From Clostridium felsineum DSM 794 (GTDB lineage: Bacteria > Bacillota > Clostridia > Clostridiales > Clostridiaceae), in the NCBI RefSeq assembly GCF_002006355.2, contig NZ_CP096981.1, positions 1 to 64,000 on the forward strand: 64,000 bases of DNA, in the 5' to 3' direction. The notes beneath the pieces were generated by a model. The model worked only from the letters and a program-made list of their open reading frames with translations. It was not told where the DNA came from and searched no databases. The translations under genes and the position numbers were made by a program. Of this stretch, positions 26,418 to 35,327 are shown one piece after another (position 1 is the stretch's first letter; each line of letters starts with the position of its first letter).

Positions 26418-27692
26418 TTAAGACTTACCTGTAAAGGTTAAATAAAGCAGAACTATATTTAATGATATTATTGCTCCAGCTATTATAAAGCCTAATATTT
26501 TAGTTAAAGACTTATTTGCTAAAATTCCCATTAAATCCTTTCGATTGGAGATTAAGAGCATTTGTATTATAGGAAAAGGAAGAATGAAGCTTAAGGCTAC
26601 TTGACTTAAAACCAGTACCTTCATTGGACTAAAGCCTAGTACTATTATGATCATAGCTGGAAGCATAGTTATAATTCTTCTCAAATTTATAGGAATACTT
26701 AAATTAATAAAGCCCTTCATAATAGTTTGACCTGCCATTGTTCCTACAGCTGAAGAAGACAAACCAGAAGCTAAAAGAGCTATTCCAAAAGAACCACAAG
26801 ATAAACTTCCCAGTAAAGGTTGAAGCGATTTATGAGCGTCTTCTATACTGTTTATTTTTATTCCATGTTTAAAGAACACAGCAGCAGATACTATAACCAT
26901 AGCAGCATTAACTATAAAAGCAATATTCATAGCTATACATATGTCCATTTTTTCCATTTTCAAATGATGTAACTTTTCCTCATTAGATGATCCTAATCGC
27001 CTATGTTGAACTAACTGAGAATGAAGATAGATTACATGGGGCATGACCGTAGCACCAAGCATACCAACAGCAATTAAAAGAGCGTCTCCGTTGGAAATCA
27101 TAGGAATTAAGGTATGGTAGCCTACATCACTCCAATTAGGTCCTGAGAGAAACAATTCTATAGTATAGGCTACACATATAATAGCTATTAGCAGTGCTAT
27201 TATAATTTCAACTACCTTTTGACCATACTTTTCCATATATACTATTATAAAAGTTAAAACGCCTGTAAGTAGTCCAGCGTATACCATAGGAATTTTAAAT
27301 AGCAAATGTAGTCCTAAGCTCCCACCAATAAATTCAGCAAGATCTGTCGCCATGGCACCTAATTCTGCTATAACCCAAAACAATATATTTAAACGATGCG
27401 GAAAAACTTTTGCACACATTTCGGGAAGATTATGACCAGTTGCGATGCCTATTTTAGCGGAAAGAGTTTGAAGAAATATTGCCATTATATTACTCCAAAG
27501 AATAACCCATATAAGTTCATAATTAAAGCTAGAACCACCACTGATGTTAGTTGCAAAATTCCCAGGATCAATATAAGCAACACTAACCACAAAGGCAGGG
27601 CCTAAAAATCTTAATAAACCTTTAAAATTTTTTATTAAAGTTAAGTTTTTATGTTTCATATCATAGGTTTTATCAATACTTAATTTATCCAT
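26418..27692 (-). CDS. mntH: NRAMP-family Mn2+/divalent metal:H+ transporter
   Basis: This is a 424-residue integral membrane protein of the NRAMP family with about 11 helices. The helix 1 metal-site motif YIDPGNFATN and the helix 6 motif TVMPHVIYLHSQL (family Met-Pro-His) are intact; these bind Mn2+. The family also takes Fe2+. ATG 27692 is chosen because AGAAGG lies upstream at suitable spacing; the in-frame GTG at 27716 would overlap that site. It is monocistronic with a terminator just behind the stop. An inverted repeat TTAG-N6-CTAA at 27728-27741 upstream could be a metalloregulator site. Confidence 0.92.
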   Translation of the reverse strand: MDKLSIDKTYDMKHKNLTLIKNFKGLLRFLGPAFVVSVAYIDPGNFATNISGGSSFNYELIWVILWSNIMAIFLQTLSAKIGIATGHNLPEMCAKVFPHRLNILFWVIAELGAMATDLAEFIGGSLGLHLLFKIPMVYAGLLTGVLTFIIVYMEKYGQKVVEIIIALLIAIICVAYTIELFLSGPNWSDVGYHTLIPMISNGDALLIAVGMLGATVMPHVIYLHSQLVQHRRLGSSNEEKLHHLKMEKMDICIAMNIAFIVNAAMVIVSAAVFFKHGIKINSIEDAHKSLQPLLGSLSCGSFGIALLASGLSSSAVGTMAGQTIMKGFINLSIPINLRRIITMLPAMIIIVLGFSPMKVLVLSQVALSFILPFPIIQMLLISNRKDLMGILANKSLTKILGFIIAGAIISLNIVLLYLTFTGKS

Positions 27693-27727
27693 ATATATAT
27701 TACCTTCTTTACCCACGTTTAAAAAAG

Positions 27728-27741
27728 TTAGACGAGACTAA
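27728..27741. promoter_or_regulatory. Possible metalloregulator operator upstream of mntH
   Basis: TTAGACGAGACTAA (TTAG/CTAA arms) sits 36 bp upstream of the chosen mntH start. DtxR/MntR-type repressors bind sites with TTAG-like half-sites. The assignment rests only on this and the position. Confidence 0.25.
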
Positions 27742-27991
27742 ATTTTTATGTCTACAATAAATTATGAAGATTTATGGTAAAGTGTTACATAATAAAGTTT
27801 CTAAAAATTAGAAAAGTCAAGAAGAGTTGTTTAACTTATCTTTTTTAAAAATACAAAACCATATAAGCATATATTTCTACACAAAAGGTTGTTTTTTGAC
27901 ATAAATGCGATTTTGTGAAATAATATTATCTGAATTTTATTAAACATACTAAAAAATATAGAATATACATAATTAATATTGAGGTGAAAAA

Positions 27992-28945
27992 ATGGCAGAT
28001 AAAATTAAACTAACTGTATCCGAAATAAATAAAATGTCGAATTTATTTCTACAGGATTCTCATGAGTTAAACTCAATATTGAAAGAGTTAACAAGCCAAA
28101 AGAATATTTTGCGTAATGGGTGGTTAGGTGAATCTTCAAAGGCTTTTTTAGATTCATATGAAGAGCTTACAAAGCAAGTTGAAAAATTTGTCACAGTAAT
28201 AGAAAAAAAGGGAACACAACTTATCAATGTAGGGAAAGCAATGCAACAAGCAGATAGTAGCGTTGGTGCTCAAATTTCAGGGACAAGCTCCACCCCAAAA
28301 ACTACGGAACATAAACAAGGCTTCATTGAAAAAGCTAAAGCGGCTATATCGCCAGGTGGTAAATATTATCATGCAGCTAAAATAGGAAGTTCTGTTTTGA
28401 AAATTGTAGGAGGCGTAACCTTAATGGCAACTAGCGGAGTAGAAGAGTTCTTTACAGGAGGAACTGCAACACCAATTGCAGCAGTACAAGCTGCTTATGG
28501 ACTTAATTCTACAGCTAATGGCATTAGAGATTTATACGATTGTTATAAGGGGGACTACGACGAAGTTGGCAAAAAGAATTTTATGAAGGATGGTGTATCG
28601 GGTTCACTGGGGTTCGTTACTGATAAAGCATTACACGATAAACAAATTGGAGAATCAGTAGGTGATGTTCTTTATGATGTGGGTGACATTGCTTCTAATG
28701 GCAGGGGACTTACGGAATTAGCTGGAATAGCAGCAGCTCCTAAGTACGTAAAAATAGGAAAATTACCTTGTGAGATTGGAAAGTTTAGAAATAAGATTAA
28801 ATATGCATATGTAGATTATATTGTAGCAGGACCAAGTTTAGGTGAAAGACTTAATAGCGGTAGAAAGGTCGTATCAAAAGTTAAAGGCATTATTTCAGAT
28901 GTAGTTGATATGAAGAATAGTGCATTGCAACCTTCGCATAATTAA
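27992..28945 (+). CDS. WXG100-domain protein, putative type VII secretion substrate
   Basis: This is a 317-residue protein. Its first 95 residues form a WXG100-like helical hairpin with the turn GWLGESSKAFLDSY (Trp-x-Gly at 46-48). A polar linker (about 97-115) and a glycine/alanine-rich hydrophobic region (about 130-175, KIVGGVTLMATSGVEE) follow, then a charged C-terminal half without recognised motifs. This layout (WXG100 head, glycine-zipper-like middle, variable tail) is seen in polymorphic effectors of the ESX/type VII system of Firmicutes. A small membrane protein and a DUF4176 protein follow within 350 bp on the same strand. A TTGACA near 27896 may be the -35. No EssC-type secretion genes are in the window. 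Whether the tail is toxic is unknown. Confidence 0.7.
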   Translation: MADKIKLTVSEINKMSNLFLQDSHELNSILKELTSQKNILRNGWLGESSKAFLDSYEELTKQVEKFVTVIEKKGTQLINVGKAMQQADSSVGAQISGTSSTPKTTEHKQGFIEKAKAAISPGGKYYHAAKIGSSVLKIVGGVTLMATSGVEEFFTGGTATPIAAVQAAYGLNSTANGIRDLYDCYKGDYDEVGKKNFMKDGVSGSLGFVTDKALHDKQIGESVGDVLYDVGDIASNGRGLTELAGIAAAPKYVKIGKLPCEIGKFRNKIKYAYVDYIVAGPSLGERLNSGRKVVSKVKGIISDVVDMKNSALQPSHN

Positions 28946-28956
28946 TAGGAGAGTGT

Positions 28957-29280
28957 ATGAAAAAATTAACCAGAGAGCAAAATAAAAGATTTAATAGGAT
29001 TTCTGTCATAGCATGTACCATAATTTCATTTATGACAGTATTTTTAACCATTTTAATACAGGGAAAAAATTATGATGCTGGAATAGGCATTGCCATTTTA
29101 GGCTTTTTTATAATATGGATATGTCTTTATATTAGCTTAGGAATAGCTTCATATACAATAATTGAGCTTTTTAATGGATTTAAGGAAGAAAGCTTAAAAA
29201 GAAAAATAATAACAATAGCAATATTTCTTTTCATAATAGTAGGATTAATAGTAAAGATAACACAAGATATAAAAAAATAG
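28957..29280 (+). CDS. Small membrane protein in the type VII effector island (possible immunity protein)
   Basis: This is a 107-residue protein with three predicted membrane helices (about 13-33, 44-70 and 84-102) and a charged loop between helices 2 and 3. It starts 11 bp after the WXG100-domain gene, behind GGAGAG. Its family is not recognised. Small membrane proteins directly downstream of WXG100/LXG effectors are often immunity proteins, and that is the basis for this suggestion. A general accessory role is equally possible. Confidence 0.65.
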   Translation: MKKLTREQNKRFNRISVIACTIISFMTVFLTILIQGKNYDAGIGIAILGFFIIWICLYISLGIASYTIIELFNGFKEESLKRKIITIAIFLFIIVGLIVKITQDIKK

Positions 29281-29293
29281 GAGATGATAGTAC

Positions 29294-29554
29294 ATGAAAA
29301 TACTTCCCATTGGATCTGTTGTATTGTTAAAAGGAGCAAATAAAAAACTTATGATATATGGGTTAAAACAAGAAGATATAGAAGCCAAGGTAACGTACGA
29401 TTATGTAGGCTGTTTATTTCCAGAGGGAAATATAGATGCGAATAGCAATTATCTTTTTAATGGAGTGGATATAGAAAAAGTTTATTTTGTGGGTTATATG
29501 GACGAAGAACAAGAAAAGTTTTTAGAAAGTATACCAAGTCAACTTTTTAGATAG
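29294..29554 (+). CDS. DUF4176-family protein (type VII secretion accessory)
   Basis: This is an 86-residue soluble protein. LPIGSVVLLKGANKKLMIYG, YDYVGCLFPEG, then VYFVGYMDEEQEKFLE match DUF4176, a small family found almost only beside WXG100/LXG effector genes in Firmicutes. It starts 13 bp after the membrane protein gene, with GGAGATG upstream. This placement supports reading the three genes as one effector island. The molecular role of DUF4176 is not established here. Confidence 0.8.
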   Translation: MKILPIGSVVLLKGANKKLMIYGLKQEDIEAKVTYDYVGCLFPEGNIDANSNYLFNGVDIEKVYFVGYMDEEQEKFLESIPSQLFR

Positions 29555-29593
29555 TTTTCAGGTTGAAATATTTATAACTTCATATTTTAAAGA

Positions 29594-29635
29594 GAAGGTA
29601 GATAGATTTGTTAAAAAGTCCATCTACCTTCGTTT
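29594..29635 (+). terminator. Terminator of the type VII effector island
   Basis: The stem GAAGGTAGAT (29594-29603) / ATCTACCTTC (29622-29631) is perfect over 10 bp with a short T-containing tail. The rest of 29555-29755 holds no gene. Confidence 0.55.
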
Positions 29636-29755
29636 AATTATACGGATAAAGATATCATTTATAAGCATTTAGTTCCAGTAGGGACATGAAAAAGCTATTA
29701 TATGGACCTTTTACAGTAGGATAAATTTTAGTATAAGTATAATTGGGGTGATTTA

Positions 29756-30226
29756 ATGAGTATTGAACTTATAAAATATGATGAAAAGTATATGTGTTTA
29801 ATAGAAAAATGGGAAAAACGTAGAGAGTTATTTAAGTATCTTTCCCACACTAGACCTAAGTTTTTACTTACTGGCAATGAAAAGGAAGAAAAAAGTACCT
29901 TGTTTTTTATGATAAAGGTAGATGAAAAAATTATAGGAGCAGTATGGCTTGAAGATATAACAAAAGTTGAAGCAAAGCTAAGTATATATATTGCAGAGAT
30001 CAGTAAGAGAGGTAAAGGAATAGGCGAAACGATTATAAAAAAGTTAATCAAGCTAGTTTTTAATGATTTAAAGTTGAAAAAATTATATTTACATGCTAGA
30101 GAGACAAATACAAGGGCAATAAAACTATACGAAAAATGTGGCTTTAGGATAACCTATAAGTATCCAAGTAGGCACTTTTCTGATGGTTCCTATCAAGGAA
30201 TTTATGAGATGTGCTTAAATTTCTGA
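29756..30226 (+). CDS. GNAT-family N-acetyltransferase
   Basis: This is a 156-residue GNAT protein. It contains FFMIKVDEKIIGAVWLED (beta4), IAEISKRGKGIGETIIKKL (motif A, R-G-K-G-I-G acetyl-CoA loop) and ARETNTRAIKLYEKCGFR (motif B). GGGGTG precedes the ATG. Its 3' end overlaps the convergent gerB-type gene by 12 bp. The substrate is unknown; the fold does not distinguish a protein from a small-molecule target. Confidence 0.85.
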   Translation: MSIELIKYDEKYMCLIEKWEKRRELFKYLSHTRPKFLLTGNEKEEKSTLFFMIKVDEKIIGAVWLEDITKVEAKLSIYIAEISKRGKGIGETIIKKLIKLVFNDLKLKKLYLHARETNTRAIKLYEKCGFRITYKYPSRHFSDGSYQGIYEMCLNF

Positions 30227-31321
30227 TGTTCTGGTGCCTCTTTTTTTTAGTACAAGTGCCATTACAAATAAAAATAGTTCTAACCCTGTTTCTACAAATA
30301 TGCCTATAAAGGGATACACATAAATTATAAAGTTAAAAACCTCTGTATTATTATCAAAAGAAATTATACCAAGGATAGCGGCTATTAAGCTTAGAGGATA
30401 AACAAGGGGTTTATAGTCGGACATGCCAATTATTTGACTGATTTCTAGGCTAGAGGCCCAAATTAAACTGACACCTGTCATTAAAGCAGCACTTATAGCA
30501 ATAACAAACCAAATAACTTCTATACGATCAATAGAATTACCAAATGAGATCATTCTAGCTAGATTTACGCCAGGGTTTACCATGTTACTGGTGTTTTGAA
30601 CTCCAAAAATACAAGTGGAAAAAATAACAAGTAGAGATATTACAGAGGCACCAATTGATACGGCAATAAATTTTGCAAGAAATCCATTTCTTATGCGATT
30701 GCATACAGGAATATACATACCCATCATGATACAAATACCTATGAAGGTTAATATAAATATTCCTCCTGAAAAAATAGTGTAAATACTCTCATTAAATATT
30801 GGTCTTATTCTATCTAACTTCACTTCAGGAGAAACAAATATAAATAAGGCAATGAAACTTATAAGATATATTGGACCTAATATTTCCGATACCCTTCCAA
30901 CAGTTTCTACACCCTTCTTAGCTCCATATGCAATGAAAATGTAGCTAGAAGCAAATATTATAGCTGTAGGCGTTTTAGTTAGAATTGTATTACTAATCAA
31001 TATGCTTACTGACCTTGTTAAAAGTGAAGCTACCATTAAAAAGAATAATGGAAACATTAAACCCAGTATTTTTCCCACATACTTTCCTAATATACTAATG
31101 CTATATTGAACGAAATTTTCACCAGGGAATCTTACCCCCATATAGGCATAAACAATAGCTAAAAGTACATCTAAACACCATGCTAAAATCACAGCTATCC
31201 AGGCATCTCTTTTAGCATGAAATATTAAAAGTCCTGGGATTTGTAAAGTTGTGAAAGAGGTAATTATACTAAAAAGCATCCAAACAAATTGATTTGTACT
31301 TATAAGTTCTTTTTTACTCAA
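30215..31321 (-). CDS. GerB-type spore germination permease subunit
   Basis: This is a 368-residue membrane protein with about 10 helices of the GerAB/spore germination permease family (amino acid-polyamine-organocation superfamily). It is the B subunit of a germinant receptor in the spore inner membrane and is thought to bind the germinant. The N-terminal segment (TNQFVWMLFSIITSFTTLQI) and VRFPGENFVQYSISILGKYVG match the family. It is the last gene of the gerA-gerC-small-gerB cluster on the minus strand. It overlaps the convergent GNAT gene at its 3' end. Confidence 0.88.
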   Translation of the reverse strand: MSKKELISTNQFVWMLFSIITSFTTLQIPGLLIFHAKRDAWIAVILAWCLDVLLAIVYAYMGVRFPGENFVQYSISILGKYVGKILGLMFPLFFLMVASLLTRSVSILISNTILTKTPTAIIFASSYIFIAYGAKKGVETVGRVSEILGPIYLISFIALFIFVSPEVKLDRIRPIFNESIYTIFSGGIFILTFIGICIMMGMYIPVCNRIRNGFLAKFIAVSIGASVISLLVIFSTCIFGVQNTSNMVNPGVNLARMISFGNSIDRIEVIWFVIAISAALMTGVSLIWASSLEISQIIGMSDYKPLVYPLSLIAAILGIISFDNNTEVFNFIIYVYPFIGIFVETGLELFLFVMALVLKKRGTRTSEI

Positions 31322-31343
31322 AATTTTGCCACCTTTTATAATA

Positions 31344-31580
31344 TTATAGAGATCTGAAAACTAATCTACCAAGTGGATATAATAGATTTCTAATCAGAAC
31401 CATTGGAGTAACTATATTTAATGATTTGGCTAATACAAGTAGTACAGCAATTATAGATAAAGTTAGTACTGTTATAAACTCTTTTCGTTTTTTAGCCTTT
31501 ATTAGTGGTATCCCCTCTATAAAAACAATGGCTATTGAGATTATAATAACAGCTATAAGCATTAATAAACTTCCCTTCAT
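31344..31580 (-). CDS. Small two-helix membrane protein within the germinant receptor operon
   Basis: This is a 78-residue protein with two membrane helices (about 4-23 and 35-53) and a basic loop between them (KAKKRKEF). It lies 3 bp after gerC and 22 bp before gerB, so it is translated within the operon. Small two-helix D-type subunits are encoded in many ger operons and modulate receptor function; position, size and topology fit such a subunit. No strong ribosome binding site is seen, which suggests translational coupling to gerC. Confidence 0.65.
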   Translation of the reverse strand: MKGSLLMLIAVIIISIAIVFIEGIPLIKAKKRKEFITVLTLSIIAVLLVLAKSLNIVTPMVLIRNLLYPLGRLVFRSL

Positions 31581-31583
31581 AAA

Positions 31584-32729
31584 TTATTTATATAAGCTTT
31601 TATAACTTTTTCCTATGTTCTGAATTTTTGAATCAACAGATACATTTATTTTAAGTTTTGGATAGAAACTATACCAATCCTTTTCGATTTTTTCCCATAC
31701 TCTAGGATAATATTCATTTATATAATTACCGAAATTAAATACATCTGCATTTATGCTTTGCGAGGTTTCAATAGATGAGAGTATTTCATTTTTTATATAT
31801 GTATTCTCAGCCATTTGAATCTTTTTTATAGTATTTTCATCTATGAAACTAGATTTAGTTGAACTTTCACTTATATTAGATAGTACATCTAAATGTAAAT
31901 CCATTTGAATTTTATTTTTATTTATTACTGGATGCACCTTCAGTTTAGTTTTTAGTATACTAAGAGAGAGCATCCCACTATTAAAAGGAACGGATATATA
32001 ACCACCCTTTATGTTGTTGGTTCCTAGAGAAAGCCCTCTGGTTTCTTTAGTATTAAACCAATCAATTAGTTTATAATTTTTAAATATAGCGGCATCTTTT
32101 AAGACAAACTTATTAGATTTTCCTTCAGACATCATGCTTATTCCTGATGTATATGCCGCATCTTGGCTGTCATTTAATTGAAACATAAAGTCTTTCATGT
32201 TGTTTATTGCCATATATGAGTTTTGATTTCTATTATTTACAATTTCCTCCATAAGCGAACCTGTATCCATGGAAGTTATATCCGTAGTAATAATTTTATC
32301 AAGCTCACCACTTTTAGATATTAATAACCAGGTTCTAGGTCTTAATTCTGTAGTCCTTTGATAAAAATCAACTATGTCCGCAATGCCTCTTTTTCTAGCT
32401 AGTGTTTCATCTACTATTATTGCTTTTGTATGGGCAAAATATATTTTTTGATACTCACTGGCAGAGATTTTCTGTAGTACATCATATATAGTTGAACCTT
32501 CACCACAATATACGTGAAATGGTGGACTTCCATTGGTGGAGGAAGAGCTGTTTCCAGATGATTGATTTTTGGAGATTACCTCCTGAAGTGTTACTTTAAT
32601 ATTATTATTTTGGGTTAATTGAAATCCAATTAGTGTAACCACTCCTAATTTTTCTGTTTCTGTTGAATCCCAGCAGCCTACTAAGGTAAAATTCATAATT
32701 ATTATTAAGATAAGCAGTGCCTTTTTCAT
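31584..32729 (-). CDS. GerC-type spore germination lipoprotein
   Basis: This is a 381-residue Ger(x)C family lipoprotein, the C subunit of a germinant receptor. The signal peptide has the lipobox LVGCWDSTE, and the W-D/N-x-x-E motif after the lipidated Cys19 is typical. The family core is seen in KIYFAHTKAIIVDETLARKRG, RTWLLISKSG and the C-terminal ADVFNFGNYINEYYPRVWEK. GGTGG lies upstream of ATG 32729, and the gene starts 20 bp after gerA. It sits on the outer face of the spore inner membrane. Confidence 0.9.
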   Translation of the reverse strand: MKKALLILIIIMNFTLVGCWDSTETEKLGVVTLIGFQLTQNNNIKVTLQEVISKNQSSGNSSSSTNGSPPFHVYCGEGSTIYDVLQKISASEYQKIYFAHTKAIIVDETLARKRGIADIVDFYQRTTELRPRTWLLISKSGELDKIITTDITSMDTGSLMEEIVNNRNQNSYMAINNMKDFMFQLNDSQDAAYTSGISMMSEGKSNKFVLKDAAIFKNYKLIDWFNTKETRGLSLGTNNIKGGYISVPFNSGMLSLSILKTKLKVHPVINKNKIQMDLHLDVLSNISESSTKSSFIDENTIKKIQMAENTYIKNEILSSIETSQSINADVFNFGNYINEYYPRVWEKIEKDWYSFYPKLKINVSVDSKIQNIGKSYKSLYK

Positions 32730-32749
32730 TATTTTTCATTTTACCACCT

Positions 32750-34300
32750 TTACTCTATGGGCTTTTTATTATGAATAGCTTTGCTGTCGGTATTTTTTGA
32801 TGGATCATAAGGCATACGCATGAAGACATCCTTTAAGTCGTTGATTTTAAACGGTGCTAGTGGAGATAAATAAGGTATTCCAAAGCTTTTTATAGAACAT
32901 AAATGCACCAACAAACTTAATAAACCAAGCATTAATCCATAGAATCCTGTAAAGGCAGCTAGAAGCATAAACACAAATCTAAGCACTCTTATGGGAAGTG
33001 ATATGTTGTATTGAGGAATACTGAAAGTGGCAATACCAGTTAAGGATACTACAATTACCATTAGTGGAGAAACTATAGAGGCCTGAACAGCAGCCTGACC
33101 TATAACTAAGGCACCAACGATACTTACCGCCTGACCTACTGGTCTTGGAAGACGTACTCCGGCCTCACGTAAAATTTCAAAGGTAATTTCCATAAGAATT
33201 GCTTCTGCAAAATTTGGAAGTGGAACACCGGTTCTAGCTGCAATAATACTAACTAAAAGCTTAGTAGGTATTAGTTCTTGATGAAAATTTACAATGGCTA
33301 TGTAAAATGCTGGGAGTACAAGTGCTATAATAAGTGCTATGTATCTAAGTATACGAACCAAGCTTGAGAAAACATATCTGTTGTAATAATCTTCAGCAGA
33401 CTGTAGCATAGAGAAAAATTCTCCGGGTACAATTAAAACAACAGGTGTATTATCAATGATTATAATAAGTCTTCCTTCTAGTAGAGCCGCTGATGCAACA
33501 TCAGGTCTTTCGGTATTACGCATTTGTGGAAATAAAGTATGATGATTATCATTTATAAATTCCTCTATATAGCTGTCTGAGAGAACGGAATTTGTATCTA
33601 ATTTTTTTAATTTTGAAATAACTTTTTCTACAAGATCTGAGGAGCACAAACCCTTAATATATCCTACACATACTTTAGTTCCAGTTATTTTGCCAATTTT
33701 CATAGAATTAAAAGTTAAATTAGCACTGTGAATTCTTCGCCTTATAAGTGCTATGTTCACATTCAATACTTCATTAAAGGCATCTCTAGGACCTCTTACT
33801 ACAGTTTCAACTTCAGCTTCAGATAAAGGTCTATAGTTATGACCATTTACATTTAACACATATATTTTATTTACACCATCTAATAAAAGTAAAGCACTAC
33901 CATTTGACAAGCTTTCAATTAAGTCTTTTATATTATCACTAAATTTCATTTCTGCACGTGAAATTAAACATCCGAGGTTAATTGCTTTTGCTATTTTAGT
34001 GCCGCTATCTAAGTTTGAGGTGTAAACATAATTGAGTAATGGTTTTAAAATATTTGAATCTATATCACTATTGTTTGTAATGCTGTCAAAATAAATAATA
34101 GCTGAAGAAATAGTATTACTCGTTCCTAGTAGAAATTTCCTGATAACAAAGTCATCACTATCACCTATAATTTTTTTGAATATATCTATATTTTTATCCA
34201 TTGAGGAAGATAGCTTTATATTTAATAAATCCTCATCTGAATAACCTTCGCTTAATGTACAGGTACTTGCTTTATCGGATTTCTTTTTTCCTAAAAACAT
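32750..34300 (-). CDS. GerA-type spore germination receptor subunit
   Basis: This is a 516-residue GerAA/SpoVAF-family protein, the A subunit of a germinant receptor. A soluble N-terminal domain (about 1-270) is followed by four to five membrane helices (about 285-490). The hallmark PNFAEAILMEITFEILREAG, then VRLPRPVGQAVSIVGALVIG, is intact. ATG 34300 is chosen because GGAGTG precedes it; an upstream in-frame start at 34348 has no such site. It is the first gene of the operon gerA-gerC-small membrane gene-gerB. The germinant cannot be read from sequence. Confidence 0.92.
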   Translation of the reverse strand: MFLGKKKSDKASTCTLSEGYSDEDLLNIKLSSSMDKNIDIFKKIIGDSDDFVIRKFLLGTSNTISSAIIYFDSITNNSDIDSNILKPLLNYVYTSNLDSGTKIAKAINLGCLISRAEMKFSDNIKDLIESLSNGSALLLLDGVNKIYVLNVNGHNYRPLSEAEVETVVRGPRDAFNEVLNVNIALIRRRIHSANLTFNSMKIGKITGTKVCVGYIKGLCSSDLVEKVISKLKKLDTNSVLSDSYIEEFINDNHHTLFPQMRNTERPDVASAALLEGRLIIIIDNTPVVLIVPGEFFSMLQSAEDYYNRYVFSSLVRILRYIALIIALVLPAFYIAIVNFHQELIPTKLLVSIIAARTGVPLPNFAEAILMEITFEILREAGVRLPRPVGQAVSIVGALVIGQAAVQASIVSPLMVIVVSLTGIATFSIPQYNISLPIRVLRFVFMLLAAFTGFYGLMLGLLSLLVHLCSIKSFGIPYLSPLAPFKINDLKDVFMRMPYDPSKNTDSKAIHNKKPIE

Positions 34301-34374
34301 AAGATCACTCCACTTAAATCTTTCAATTAAAAGTATTATTGCCAGCAATGTTTTTTTATATACTAACTATATAT

Positions 34375-34587
34375 AACGCACTAAAATTCTTACATTGTGC
34401 ATTATAAAATATTCCTGCTAGAGAGGTTCGACTCAAGAATCTTTTATAAGTCAGAATGTAATAGAATTTATGTGTTATATAATATAACGCACTAAAATTC
34501 TTACATTGTGTATTATAAAATATTCCTGCTAGAAAGGTTCGACCCAAGAATCTTTTATAAGTCAGAATGTAGTAGAATTTATGTGTT
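34375..34587 (-). repeat. Tandem pair of a 102-bp palindromic MITE-like repeat (array A)
   Basis: Two 102-bp units lie at 34375-34476 and 34486-34587, separated by 9 bases of AT. Each begins AACGCACTAAAATTC and ends ATTTATGTGTT, so the ends are imperfect inverted repeats. The interior can fold into a long hairpin, with TCGA-containing sequence near the tip. The same unit occurs in the opposite orientation at 38368-38646. The flanks are TATATA, consistent with TA target duplication. The array lies between gerA and the TetR gene and encodes nothing convincing. Confidence 0.8.
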
Positions 34588-34628
34588 ATATCATGGAAGA
34601 TATTTTTATAGTAAGAGAGATAGATAAA

Positions 34629-35192
34629 TTAACAATTAGGATAGTTAAAAATTGAAACAATATCCTTTGTGATTTTGAACATTTCCTCTGGTGATTTTAT
34701 AGTACTAGCATTTAACCACTGTACAAGAATACGCATACAACCACCGGTACTAAAGATTAAAGCATACTTAATACTTTCCTTTGAAAAAGACATATATTTA
34801 CCCTTTAATTCGTTAAAGGTTGACGGCAAAAGTTCATCAACCTGTGAAAGAAAGAGTGGAAGCAAGTTATGACGATTAACTATTTTTAAAAAGTCTAAGT
34901 TACCACTCATTACACTAAAAAATATTTTTGCAATATTAGGTAAACTTAAATCTGTTTGAAGGCAGACTTTGGCTTCATATTCTGACCAAATCCTGTGAAA
35001 GTAATCCTCCAAAATCTCCTCCTTTGAAAGATAGTTACGATAAAAGGTTCTTCTAGAAAGACCAGCGTTATCCGTAATTTCTTGTATGGTGATTTCATTG
35101 TAGTCTTCAGTTTCCATCAATTTTAAAAGTGCTTTTTCCATACATATTTTTGATCTGTTTGATACAGCATTTCCTTTATTTTTTGTACGCAT
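34629..35192 (-). CDS. TetR-family transcriptional regulator
   Basis: This is a 187-residue TetR/AcrR regulator. The N-terminal helix-turn-helix is clear (ITIQEITDNAGLSRRTFYRNYLSKEEIL, about 34-61). The C-terminal ligand domain (about 70-187) resembles TetR_C_8-type domains (FSTGGCMRILVQWLN). ATG 35192 is chosen for the GGAGAT upstream; the in-frame start at 35252 lacks one. It diverges from the HXXEE membrane protein gene with 135 bp between, so control of that gene and of itself is likely. Confidence 0.88.
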   Translation of the reverse strand: MRTKNKGNAVSNRSKICMEKALLKLMETEDYNEITIQEITDNAGLSRRTFYRNYLSKEEILEDYFHRIWSEYEAKVCLQTDLSLPNIAKIFFSVMSGNLDFLKIVNRHNLLPLFLSQVDELLPSTFNELKGKYMSFSKESIKYALIFSTGGCMRILVQWLNASTIKSPEEMFKITKDIVSIFNYPNC

Positions 35193-35327
35193 AAAATGTA
35201 TCTCCTTTATAGTCACATTTTCTTTAATTTGTAGCTTTTGGGCTGAAATCATTGACTGAGCTTATTTTTTAATTATAATAGAAATTACTAAGAGACACAA
35301 ATGTGTCAGAAAAAAGGTGGGGATTTT

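Noticed and set aside
27693..27991. A manganese riboswitch (yybP-ykoY type) before mntH
   Set aside because: No paired GGGGAGUA-like loops were found in the short leader; only a TTAG-N6-CTAA inverted repeat is present.
34356..34547. Open frame of 64 codons on the minus strand
   Set aside because: It is generated by reading through the two palindromic repeat units, whose sequence is repeated in the frame; the same happens at 38235-38462.
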